From the NCBI RefSeq assembly GCF_001887355.1, contig NZ_MPIN01000018.1, forward strand, positions 124,001 to 188,000: a DNA stretch of 64,000 nucleotides, given 5' to 3'. Position 1 is the first letter of the stretch, and every line of letters starts with the position of its first letter. The notes beneath the pieces were generated by a model that was not told the DNA's origin, made no database searches, and worked only from the letters and a program-made list of their open reading frames with translations. The stretch comes from Cystobacter ferrugineus. GTDB taxonomy: Bacteria > Myxococcota > Myxococcia > Myxococcales > Myxococcaceae. This document shows positions 17,514-25,532 of the stretch, piece after piece. The translations under genes and the position numbers were made by a program.

Positions 17514-18797
17514 ATGGCCCATCCCGCCCCTCCGCATGTCCAATCCGCCCAGGCCCAGGTCGCCGCCGCCCTCGAGCAGCTCGCGGGCAAGCCCGTGGAT
17601 CTCCTGAAGACGCCCTGGCCGGAGGTGGAATCCGCCCTCCCCAACCTGCTCGGCGGCGCCTTTGATCCGAACAACCAGAACCACCAGGTGCTCGCGCTGG
17701 GAATCGGCGGAGCGCTGGCCGAGCGTCTGGCGGGCGAGCATGGCGCGTTCTGGTTCCTCAACCGCGAGTCCCCCGAGGGGGCGTCGCTGGGCTTCCCCGA
17801 CGCGCTCATCGTGCTGTCGCCGTTTGGCGAGGTGATGAACTCGCTCATCGCCGGCAAGCTGTCGCGCCTGGACGAGCTGACCGCGAACATCCGCGGCATG
17901 CTGGGCAAGGCGCGCTTTGGCGGCGCGGGTGGCGGGCAGAAGCTGGGCCCGGCGGACTACCAGCGGCTCATCGATCCGGGCTTCATGCAGTTCCTGGTGA
18001 TGGATCCGGCCAAGACGGTCAAGGCGCTGGACTCCACGCCGGACGCGCTGGCGCGGGAGATCCGCGACGCGCTGGGCCGGGCGCAGATTCCGAAGGAAGT
18101 GCGCCAGCAGTTCGAAGGCCAGGTGCTCACGGCGCTGCAGCAGATGCAGCCGGGCAAGAAGCTGTCGGAGCAGGTGGACGTGGCGCCGCGCATCGTGGAG
18201 CTGATGGCGCACCTGTTCGGCACGCAGGCGAGCACGGGAGCGGCGCAGAACGAGTTCTGGGGCCACCTCATCCTGCCCATGCTCTTCATCGGCACGCCGC
18301 AGGACTTCCCGCCCGTGGACGAGGAGGAGATCCAGGCGTTCACCCAGGGCGTGGCGCCCATGGAGCTGTTCGTGGACGTGGTGCCGCACTCGGTGCAGGC
18401 GCCGGACGAGGGGCTCTTGGGCGCGTTCGATCGCACCGAGGTGAGCCCGCTGCACGCGAGCTTCGAGCGCTCGCGCGCGCCCTTGCACCTGCTCAAGCTG
18501 AACATGGAGCGGCTCAAGCCGGTGCTGGCCAGTTTCGACCCGAACCAGATGGTGGACACGGTGCGCCGCTTCACCAAGTACATGGAGGAGAAGGCTGGCA
18601 AGGGCGCTCCCCCCAACCCGCAGAACGAGGAGATGCTCAAGGCGGCCTCGGTGCTGCTGGGCGACCTCAAGAAGCTGGTGGTGGAGGGCAAGGGCGACGT
18701 GTGCCTGCGCCAGATGACCGAGGGCGACGCCATGTCCGAGCGGGACCTGGCCGCGGTGCGCAACGCCCTGCAGGGGCCTCGCATCATCCTGAGCTAG
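17514..18797 (+). CDS. Cytosolic protein of unknown function
   Basis: I do not recognise this 427-residue protein. It has no signal peptide or membrane segment, is rich in Ala, Leu, Glu and Lys and is probably mostly helical. Notable stretches are FWFLNRESPEGASLGFPDA (about 80-98) and EFWGHLILPMLFIGTPQDFPPVDEEE (about 245). The ATG has AGGA eight bases upstream. It stands alone between a divergent gene to the left and a convergent operon to the right, with a hairpin just after its stop. Confidence 0.75.
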   Translation: MAHPAPPHVQSAQAQVAAALEQLAGKPVDLLKTPWPEVESALPNLLGGAFDPNNQNHQVLALGIGGALAERLAGEHGAFWFLNRESPEGASLGFPDALIVLSPFGEVMNSLIAGKLSRLDELTANIRGMLGKARFGGAGGGQKLGPADYQRLIDPGFMQFLVMDPAKTVKALDSTPDALAREIRDALGRAQIPKEVRQQFEGQVLTALQQMQPGKKLSEQVDVAPRIVELMAHLFGTQASTGAAQNEFWGHLILPMLFIGTPQDFPPVDEEEIQAFTQGVAPMELFVDVVPHSVQAPDEGLLGAFDRTEVSPLHASFERSRAPLHLLKLNMERLKPVLASFDPNQMVDTVRRFTKYMEEKAGKGAPPNPQNEEMLKAASVLLGDLKKLVVEGKGDVCLRQMTEGDAMSERDLAAVRNALQGPRIILS

Positions 18798-18808
18798 GCC
18801 CTGCCCGC

Positions 18809-18843
18809 GCGGCGCGAGGGACGCCAACCGTCCCGAGCGCCGC
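18809..18843. terminator. Hairpin between convergent genes
   Basis: The arms gcggcgc..gggacg and cgtccc..gcgccgc pair over 13 bases with a 2-base internal loop and the loop ccaac. The hairpin lies between the stops of two convergent genes and could end transcription from both sides. There is no T run. Confidence 0.5.
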
Positions 18844-18855
18844 GTGGAGTGGAAG

Positions 18856-21714
18856 TCAGTCCGCGCGGGCGAACTGGAACTGCAACTCCTGTCCATTCGC
18901 GCGCCGGATGCCGAGCTGGATGGGGCTCGCTGGCGCGCCCAGGGTGCGCTGCTCGGCCTCCACGCGGCTGCGTACCACCTGCCCGTCCACCCTCAGCACC
19001 TGGTCTCCCACGCGCAGCCCCGCCTGCTCCGCGGGGCCCTGCGGCGTCAGCCATGCCACGGAGACCCAGCCGCGCTCCTCGCTGAAGCCCGCGCCCACCG
19101 TGCCCGAGGCCGCCTTGCTCCTCGACACCGGCACGTCCCCCAGGTCCACCGTCTCGCCCGAGGCCACCGTCACCGTGCGCGTCTCGGGGATGCCATTGAG
19201 CGGGTAGAGCCGCAGGATGTGTTGGCCGGGTGCCACGTCGTCCAACCGGAAGCGGCCATCCGTCCCGGTGCTCGCATCGACCGCGCCCGCCATGGGCTTG
19301 TCCAGGTAGAGGGCCACGTTCTCCGCCGGTGCGCGATTGCTCCAGACGGCCCTGCCCGAGATGGAGGCCGTGCCCCCCGTGAGCGCGAGCTCCACCCGCG
19401 CGCTCTGTCCCGGCTCGAGCTTCACCGAGGCCTCTCCCGTGCGCCCGTCCGTCGTGCGCACGCTCACGCGCAAGGGGAGGCCTGGTGCCTCGGTCAGGAC
19501 GAAGGAGTCCCCCGTGAAGGAGCGCTCGACGACCGCGTGCGTCTCCCACGGCAGCGCCGTGCCGTCCTCCTGGAGGAGCTTGAGGAGGAAGCCCTGGGGC
19601 GCGCCGCCGCCGCGGGTCACGATCTTCCCGTGCAGGGTGGCCGCGGGGCGTAGCTGGATGACGGACTCCTCCCTCTCCTTCGCCACGGCGAGCTCGCCCA
19701 CCCGGCCCGCGTTGTGCGCCAGCAGCCGCAGGGGCGTGGCATTCGCCCCTCGCGGTGGGAAGGCGAAGCGTCCTTCCTCGTCCGCTCGAATGGTGCTGGT
19801 GATGGCGTACTGTCCTGTCTGGATGCCGGCCACCTGGGCGTTCGGGCTGGGGACGCCGGAGGGTTCCAGGACCGTCCCCTCCACGCCGCGATCATCGACC
19901 AGCGTCAGGTCCTGCACCACCGCCGCTCCCGCCGCCACCGTCACCGTGGGCTCATCCTCCCGGAAGACGGTGATGCGCGAGCCGGGCAGGAGCGCGGCGA
20001 GCTGGTAGTTGGCCGCGGGCAGCTCGAGCGAGTAGCGGCCCTGCGCGTCCGTGTCCGCGTAGGTGACTTCTCCCCCCCGGAGCTGGGACTCCAGGGCGCG
20101 GGCGCGCACCGTCACCGGCTGCGACGGGGGCGCCCCGGACGCCAGCTTCACCTGACCCCTCACGGTGCCCGTCTCGCCCAGGGTGAAGTCCAGCCGGGTG
20201 GTCTCTCCCGCCTTCGTGCTCGTGGCCCGTGTCGTCCAGTGCGCCGAGTCCTGCCGCCGCGCCATCGCCGGGAAGCTGCCCACCTCCAGCCCTTCCAGGC
20301 GGTAGGTTCCATCCGAGTCCGTGCGCGTGGTGCGCCCGTGCGCCCGGACATGGGCGCCCGTCACCGGCCTCCCGTCCGGGTCGGACACCACGCCCGTGAG
20401 GATTCCCGCCGCCTGGAGCTGGAAGTCCACGGCCACGCGCTGGCCTGGCACCACCACCAGGGCGGCGCGCACCCCGCGGCTCAGGCGCGGGGCCAGCGCC
20501 ACCACGTCGTATTCGCCCGGTGGCAGGTTGAACGTGTAGCGCCCCTCCGAGTCCGCGGCGGTCCGGCTCACCTCGCCATCCTCACCCGCGGGACTGGCCA
20601 CCAGGCGCGCTCCCGGCACCGGTGCACCGCTGGCCGCCTCCGTCACCGAGCCCGTCAGGCCGCTCCCGGAGCCGAGGGTGATGCGCAACTCGCCGCGCGT
20701 CTCTCCTGGCCCCACCGAGAGCAGGCCTGGAACGCGACCCAGACGCTCGCCGTGCCGCGCCGCCAGCAACCAGGTGCCATTGGCCACCTCCAGCGAGAAC
20801 GCCCCCGTGGCGCTCGTGGTGACATGGGGCACCTGCGTCCTGCCCAGGGCCAGTACCTCGGCGCCCTCGACGGGCTGGCCGTCCTCGCCCACCACGAAAC
20901 CCTCCAGCACGCTCGCGCTCCACAACCCCACCTCCAGCTCGCCGGCGAACGGCACCGTGACGAGGCGCATCGTGCGCCGGCTGTGGCCCGGTGCCTCCGC
21001 GGTGAGCGCATAGCGGCCCGGCGACAACCCGGAGAAGGTGAAGTGGCCGTGGGCGTTCGCGACCGTCACCGCCGTCTCCTCCGGCAGCTCCACGGCACGC
21101 GACGTCGGGCGGAGCGCCTCCGTATAGGGACGCAGCGACAGCTCCGCGAGGGGAACGGGCTCGCCGCGCCCGGCGGCGATGACGCGGCCTCGCAGCTCCA
21201 CGGCCGCGCTCAGCGACAACTCCACCGCCGTCTCCATTTCACCGGCCGGGCGATCCACCTCGCGGCGCGCGGGACCATGGCCCTCGGCGGCCGCGCTCAG
21301 CAGATAGGCTCCTGGCGCCGCGGGCAGCCGCAGCGTTCCACCCGGCCCCGTCGTCCCCGCGCCGGCCCGGAGCCAGTGCACCTGGCCCGTGCCCTCATCC
21401 GGCCCTCGCAGGTACGCCTGCACCCGTGCGCCCTCGAGGGGCCGGCCCTCCGCCACCACACGCACCACGAAGGCCCCCTCGCTGGAGAGCGCGGGAGTCT
21501 CCAGGAGGGGAGTGGCGCGCGGGGCCTCTTCGGTCGAGGCCAGGCCACCGGCGAGGGGCACCCGCCTGGCGGTGGGGATGGGGGAAGGAGCGCGCTCGGC
21601 GGGGCGCTCCATCGAGCCCTCTTCCGTGGGTTGCGACCACAGCAGGAGGGAGGCGAGGACCGCCAATCCCATGGCGAGGGCGAGCGGCAGTCGAACACGA
21701 TTGGACACGCTCAT
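18856..21714 (-). CDS. Membrane-anchored CarboxypepD_reg repeat protein with C-terminal PDZ domain
   Basis: The 952-residue protein begins with one transmembrane segment (LPLALAMGLAVLASLLLW). About eight repeats of the transthyretin-like carboxypeptidase regulatory fold follow, with recurring patterns such as GxVxxxxGxPVxGAxVxAxG and DSEGRYTFNLPPGEYDVVA. The last 85 residues form a PDZ domain (PAEQAGLRVGDQVLRVDGQVV). There is no protease domain. It starts 11 bases after the C39-ABC exporter stop and reads in the same direction, so it is probably the last gene of the RiPP operon. A role in holding or presenting the exported product is inferred; many CarboxypepD_reg proteins are surface scaffolds. 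The ATG at 21714 precedes the TM directly. Confidence 0.85.
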   Translation of the reverse strand: MSVSNRVRLPLALAMGLAVLASLLLWSQPTEEGSMERPAERAPSPIPTARRVPLAGGLASTEEAPRATPLLETPALSSEGAFVVRVVAEGRPLEGARVQAYLRGPDEGTGQVHWLRAGAGTTGPGGTLRLPAAPGAYLLSAAAEGHGPARREVDRPAGEMETAVELSLSAAVELRGRVIAAGRGEPVPLAELSLRPYTEALRPTSRAVELPEETAVTVANAHGHFTFSGLSPGRYALTAEAPGHSRRTMRLVTVPFAGELEVGLWSASVLEGFVVGEDGQPVEGAEVLALGRTQVPHVTTSATGAFSLEVANGTWLLAARHGERLGRVPGLLSVGPGETRGELRITLGSGSGLTGSVTEAASGAPVPGARLVASPAGEDGEVSRTAADSEGRYTFNLPPGEYDVVALAPRLSRGVRAALVVVPGQRVAVDFQLQAAGILTGVVSDPDGRPVTGAHVRAHGRTTRTDSDGTYRLEGLEVGSFPAMARRQDSAHWTTRATSTKAGETTRLDFTLGETGTVRGQVKLASGAPPSQPVTVRARALESQLRGGEVTYADTDAQGRYSLELPAANYQLAALLPGSRITVFREDEPTVTVAAGAAVVQDLTLVDDRGVEGTVLEPSGVPSPNAQVAGIQTGQYAITSTIRADEEGRFAFPPRGANATPLRLLAHNAGRVGELAVAKEREESVIQLRPAATLHGKIVTRGGGAPQGFLLKLLQEDGTALPWETHAVVERSFTGDSFVLTEAPGLPLRVSVRTTDGRTGEASVKLEPGQSARVELALTGGTASISGRAVWSNRAPAENVALYLDKPMAGAVDASTGTDGRFRLDDVAPGQHILRLYPLNGIPETRTVTVASGETVDLGDVPVSRSKAASGTVGAGFSEERGWVSVAWLTPQGPAEQAGLRVGDQVLRVDGQVVRSRVEAEQRTLGAPASPIQLGIRRANGQELQFQFARAD

Positions 21715-21724
21715 GTGCTGTCAC

Positions 21725-23884
21725 CTACCTCGGAAACAATTTGCGGTAATGCCCATCACGGAGCTGGAGTTCCTCGTGCGTGCCTTGCTCGACGAGCTCG
21801 CCCTTCGACAACACCATCACCCTGTCCGCTTCCATCGCCGTGCTGAGCTTGTGGGTGATGATGAGGGTGGTGCGCCCCTTGCGCGCCTCCTTGATCGCCG
21901 CCATGACCCCGCGCTCCGTGGCGCTGTCGAGATTGCTCGTGGACTCATCGAGGATCAGGATGGGCGCGTCCTTCATGATCGCCCGGGCGATGTTGATGCG
22001 CTGCAATTGACCGGTCGACAGGTTCGCGCCGCCTTGCGCCACCTGGGCGTTGTAGCCCTGGGGGATGGACTCGATGAACGAGGCGATGTTCGCCACGTGC
22101 GCGATGCGCGAGACATCGTCCGGACGCAGGGGATGCATCATCGTGATGTTGTCATTGATGGACTGCTGGAACACATGGCTGCCCTGGAACATGACGCTCA
22201 CGTGCCGCCGCAGCTCTCGGGGATCGAGTTCCCGGGTGCTCACGCCGTCGATCCGGACATCGCCGGAGGTGGGCAGGTAGAAGGCGGCCAGCAGGTTCGC
22301 GATCGTGCTCTTGCCCGAGCCGGTCTCTCCGATGACCGCCACGCACTCGCCCGCGGAGATCTGGAAGCTGACGTTCTTGAGGACGGGGCGGCGGTGCTTG
22401 TATTCGAAGCAGACACGGTCGAACTGGAGATGCCCCTGCACGGACGCAAGGGTAATGGGACTGGAGGCCCGGGTCTCCTCCGCGGGCAGTTTCAGCACCT
22501 CGTCCAGCCGCGCCATTCCGATGAAGGCCGAGTGAAGATTGAGCAGCATCGTCGGCAGGCGTTGGAGGGGGTTGAGGTGCAGCGCCACCATGCCGAAGAT
22601 CACCAACAACTCCCCCGCGCTGATGTGCTGCGCCAGCACGCGAGTCCCGCCGTACCAGAGCACGGCGCCGATGACCAACGTGGACGTCAACATGCTCCAC
22701 AGCAAGGGCAGGAGCATCGCGACGCGCAGCTCGTGCCGGGCCTTCACGAGCGTGTCGAACTTGTCGAGCAGCAGCTGGCTATAACCCTTCTCGGCGGAGG
22801 AGATCTTGATGACCCGGATTCCCTCGAAGACCTCGAGCAGCCGGCCCGCGAACTCATCTCCCTGGGTCATCGAGTCGAGCTGGGCCGACCTGACGCGCTC
22901 CGACAGGAAGAACGTCCCCAGCAGGACGGGGGGGAGCGCGCAGAGCGAGAAGAGGGCCAGGACCGGGTCCAGGGACACGATGATTCCCAATGTCCCCGTG
23001 AACACCAGACCCTCGACGACCAGCGCGACCAGCCCCTCGGTGAGCGCGCCCTGGATGGCGTCGAGCTGATTGACGCGCATGACGAAGCCCGAGATGTTCC
23101 TGCTGTCGAACACGCGCATGGGCAGCGTCATCAGGTGCTGGATGAATTGTCTGCCATATGTCCGTTGCAGCGCATGTCCCACGCGGGCCGTCAGCCACAT
23201 GCGGAAGAACTGCAACAAGGACTGCAAGAGACCCGCGGCCACGAGCGCGGCCCCCAGCAACTTCAGGGAGTCATGGGCGCGTGCCGGAAGGATGTCATCG
23301 AAGAAGCTCTTGAGGAAGAACGAGGTGCTCCACCCCAGGGCCGTGGCGAGCACGGAGATGCCCAGCGCCAGCAGCAGTGGATTCACATGGGGCAGCAGGG
23401 TACGCACGAGCGCGGTCAACGCCTGGAAGTCAGGGGGGCGGGTGCGCAACGTGGCCGTGGGGTGGAACTCCACGGCATAACCCGACCAGGAGGACTCGAG
23501 CTGCTGGCGCGACATGCGGCGCGGCCCCACCCGTGGATCCACGAGGGCCACGTCCTCGGGCGTCCACTCGTCCAGGACGACGTAATGCCCGGCGTCGTCC
23601 TTGAGATGCAGGATGGCGGGCAGCTTCACCTGGCCCAGGGCTTCATAGGTCGCCCGGGCGGGCCGGGCATCGAAGCCGATCGCCCGCCCACCATCCCGGA
23701 GTCCCGCGAGGGAAGTCCCATCCCGGTCGGTGCCGACCAGGGACCGGGCGTGTTCGAGGGAGATGTGGTGCCGATGATGACCCGCGATGCTGGCGAACGC
23801 GGCCGCGCCACAGTCGGAGGGATCCGAGGCGCGTACCCACGGCGAGCGCCGGCCCATGCCCCAGCTACCCAGCAGCAACAGCAC
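21725..23884 (-). CDS. C39-peptidase-containing ABC exporter (bacteriocin/RiPP type)
   Basis: The 719-residue PCAT protein has an N-terminal C39 peptidase with a DCGAA motif (Cys25), His100 in GHYVVLDEW and Asp116 in LVDP, so the catalytic triad is complete. The exporter transmembrane domain spans about 155-450. The ATPase has Walker A GETGSGKST (about 518), a signature LSTGQLQ in place of LSGGQ, Walker B ILILDESTSNLD and the H-loop THK. Such proteins remove a leader and export the core peptide. The GTG start with an AAGGAGG box overlaps the ATP-grasp gene by 20 bases, which fixes the start; an internal ATG at 23857 lacks such a site. The substrate is presumably the small precursor at 25039-25299. 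Confidence 0.92.
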   Translation of the reverse strand: MLLLLGSWGMGRRSPWVRASDPSDCGAAAFASIAGHHRHHISLEHARSLVGTDRDGTSLAGLRDGGRAIGFDARPARATYEALGQVKLPAILHLKDDAGHYVVLDEWTPEDVALVDPRVGPRRMSRQQLESSWSGYAVEFHPTATLRTRPPDFQALTALVRTLLPHVNPLLLALGISVLATALGWSTSFFLKSFFDDILPARAHDSLKLLGAALVAAGLLQSLLQFFRMWLTARVGHALQRTYGRQFIQHLMTLPMRVFDSRNISGFVMRVNQLDAIQGALTEGLVALVVEGLVFTGTLGIIVSLDPVLALFSLCALPPVLLGTFFLSERVRSAQLDSMTQGDEFAGRLLEVFEGIRVIKISSAEKGYSQLLLDKFDTLVKARHELRVAMLLPLLWSMLTSTLVIGAVLWYGGTRVLAQHISAGELLVIFGMVALHLNPLQRLPTMLLNLHSAFIGMARLDEVLKLPAEETRASSPITLASVQGHLQFDRVCFEYKHRRPVLKNVSFQISAGECVAVIGETGSGKSTIANLLAAFYLPTSGDVRIDGVSTRELDPRELRRHVSVMFQGSHVFQQSINDNITMMHPLRPDDVSRIAHVANIASFIESIPQGYNAQVAQGGANLSTGQLQRINIARAIMKDAPILILDESTSNLDSATERGVMAAIKEARKGRTTLIITHKLSTAMEADRVMVLSKGELVEQGTHEELQLRDGHYRKLFPR

Positions 23885-24944
23885 GGTCCGCCTCCTTCCA
23901 CGCGAGGCTCGAGGGGGCCAGGGGATAGTGGATGCTCCCCGCGCGCAGCATGGAGGCCAGGTTCTCGTAGATGGGCAGTCCGGCCAGTTGGGCGATCCAA
24001 TCGAATTGCCCGTTGGGATTCACTTCCAGGAAGACGAACCGGCCCTCGGTGGTCACGATCATGTCGACACTGCCGAACACGAGCCCCAGGCGATCCATGA
24101 GCCGCAAGAGCTTGTCACCCACCTGCGCGGGCAACTCGTAGGGCTCGTGCCGCACATGCTCCAGCCGCTGGTAGCGCCGCCAGTCCGTCCGGGTGCGCCG
24201 GCTGTCCTGGGAGTGGATGGCGCACGCGAAGAGCCGCCGGCCGACGATGACGATCCGCAACTCCAACTGCTTGTCGACGTAGGGCTGGAAGATGCCTGGC
24301 GTGGGCACCCGGCCTTCGTCCTCTTGCAAGTCCTCTTCCTTGACCTTGCTCGTGTAGAGCGTCCCCACCCGCTCGGGACGTTCCGCCGTTCCACCACTCG
24401 TCCTGATGAAGGGGGTGAAGGGTTTGTAGATGATGGAACCCGCCTGCTGGTGGTGGAAGTCGCGGGCGAAGCGCAGGTCCGCCGTGTAGAGCGTGGAGGG
24501 AACGTCGAGCCCCTCCTGGGCGGCGACGAGCAGTTGCGCGCACTTCTCCTCGTAGGCGGTGTTGAAGGGGGGCGGGTTCACGCAGAAGACATCGCTGGCC
24601 TTGAGCGCCAGGCCCAGACCCGAGCAGAACGACTTCCACTCCCGCTTGTAGAACGCCCACTCCCTCGCCTTGGACGCGAGCCCCTTGAGCGCCGGATCAT
24701 GGGAGAAGCGCTGCCATCCACGCCACAACAGGGCCGACTTGATCTCCGATGCGTCGAAGCGGCGTTCTCCCATCTGGAGTTGCAGACGTCCGCGGCCCGT
24801 CTCGCTCTGGGAAACATGGACGGCGACGGAGCTCTCCACCGACCGCGTGTCGAGCACCACGGGTTGCTCGCCCGCCGCCGTCAGGACCTCCTGGAGCCGC
24901 AATACCGTGTTGTCTTGGGCGTACGCCGTCACGAGCAGGATCAC
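23865..24944 (-). CDS. Graspetide-type (MvdC/MvdD-like) ATP-grasp ligase
   Basis: The 359-residue enzyme has a pre-ATP-grasp N-domain (NTVLRLQEVLTAAGEQPVV), then VNPPPFNTAYEEKCAQLLVA, GLDVPSTLYTADL, IIYKPFTPF, IFQPYVDKQLELRIVIVG and the hallmark metal-binding end FLEVNPNGQFDWI (Glu307, Asn309). These are the features of peptide-modifying ATP-grasp enzymes that form omega-ester or omega-amide links between Ser/Thr/Lys and Asp/Glu side chains. The GTG at 24944 (MILLVTAYAQDN) with GAGG five bases upstream is preferred; the frame is open to 25079. It lies between the precursor and the exporter. Family assignment is firm, reaction on this precursor is inferred. Confidence 0.88.
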   Translation of the reverse strand: MILLVTAYAQDNTVLRLQEVLTAAGEQPVVLDTRSVESSVAVHVSQSETGRGRLQLQMGERRFDASEIKSALLWRGWQRFSHDPALKGLASKAREWAFYKREWKSFCSGLGLALKASDVFCVNPPPFNTAYEEKCAQLLVAAQEGLDVPSTLYTADLRFARDFHHQQAGSIIYKPFTPFIRTSGGTAERPERVGTLYTSKVKEEDLQEDEGRVPTPGIFQPYVDKQLELRIVIVGRRLFACAIHSQDSRRTRTDWRRYQRLEHVRHEPYELPAQVGDKLLRLMDRLGLVFGSVDMIVTTEGRFVFLEVNPNGQFDWIAQLAGLPIYENLASMLRAGSIHYPLAPSSLAWKEADRAVAAG

Positions 24945-25038
24945 ACGAGCCTCATCGAAAAAGGAGACACGGTGGAGGAGGGCGCGTCCGGCATGGCCGG
25001 AGCGCCCAACTCCATCCCATGGAACGAAGGACTCTCGA

Positions 25039-25299
25039 CTAGACCGAGAGCTCCATGTCGGACACGTCGAAGCCATCACCGCACAGCTTGATGGTCACGG
25101 CCGGCGTGGTGGGCGTGGTGGGCTCGAGCGAGCCGGTGGACAACCCGGTGCAACCGACGACATCGAGGAGGTTCGCCTCCTCGTCCTCGATGTACTGCAA
25201 TCCGAAAATGGGCGACTTCTGGCTGTTGTTCGTCTCGGTCAGCATAAACACCTTTCCGGGGTTGAGGAATTCAATCCCATGAGCATTGTACTGAGTCAT
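25039..25299 (-). CDS. Candidate RiPP precursor peptide (86 aa)
   Basis: This is the only small gene between the repeat array and the ATP-grasp gene, in the same orientation, and ends 95 bases before it. From Met1 to about residue 50 it is a leader-like region with an acidic helix (IEDEEANLLDVVGC). Then comes a Thr/Ser/Pro-rich stretch (T61, T62, T64, T65, T69, K71) and an acidic tail with D75, D78, D81 and E83. That gives acceptor and donor groups for side-chain ester or amide links, as in graspetides. Two cysteines (C50, C73) could bridge. No GG/GA site for C39 cleavage is clear; VVGC or LSTG is the nearest. No good ribosome site precedes the ATG, and the frame runs further upstream, so the start is provisional. 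Confidence 0.68.
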   Translation of the reverse strand: MTQYNAHGIEFLNPGKVFMLTETNNSQKSPIFGLQYIEDEEANLLDVVGCTGLSTGSLEPTTPTTPAVTIKLCGDGFDVSDMELSV

Positions 25300-25336
25300 G
25301 ATGTCTGTGGAAAGGGCCGAGCGTGTATTGCTTGTT

Positions 25337-25440
25337 GTTGCTTTGGAGGCAACAGGTGAGAGGCGTTGCCTCGGAAACAACAGATGAGAGGTGTTGCTTT
25401 GGGAGCAACAGGTGAGAGGTGTTGCCTCGGAAACAACAGG
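25337..25440. repeat. 28-bp tandem repeat with internal hairpin, 3.7 copies
   Basis: Copies start at 25337, 25365, 25393 and 25421 (the last is 20 bases). Consensus on + is gttgcYtYggRRRcaac, a short inverted repeat, followed by aggtgagaggt. Units alternate between a ggag-like and a cggaa-like loop. The array ends about 40 bases before the precursor ATG in its upstream direction, so it lies in the 5' region of the RiPP operon. Nothing else in the window matches it. A regulatory or RNA-structure role is possible but unproven. It has no unique spacers, so it is not CRISPR. Confidence 0.85.
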
Positions 25441-25470
25441 CCGGGTGCTTCCCCCCTCTTCGTGGCCATC

Positions 25471-25511
25471 AAAACGAGAAGGGGGGCGAACCACCCTGGT
25501 GGTCGCCCCCC
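25471..25511 (-). terminator. Intrinsic terminator after the P450 gene
   Basis: A strong stem (ggggggcg.accacc paired with ggtggtcgcccccc, one bulged base) ends with the minus-strand T-rich run ttctcgtttt. It is 20 bases past the P450 stop and separates the P450 and TetR genes from the RiPP operon downstream. Confidence 0.75.
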
Positions 25512-25532
25512 TCGGATGCCTGGCCTTATCGC

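Noticed and set aside
25337-25440. CRISPR array
   Set aside because: Units are directly adjacent with no unique spacers, and no cas genes are present.
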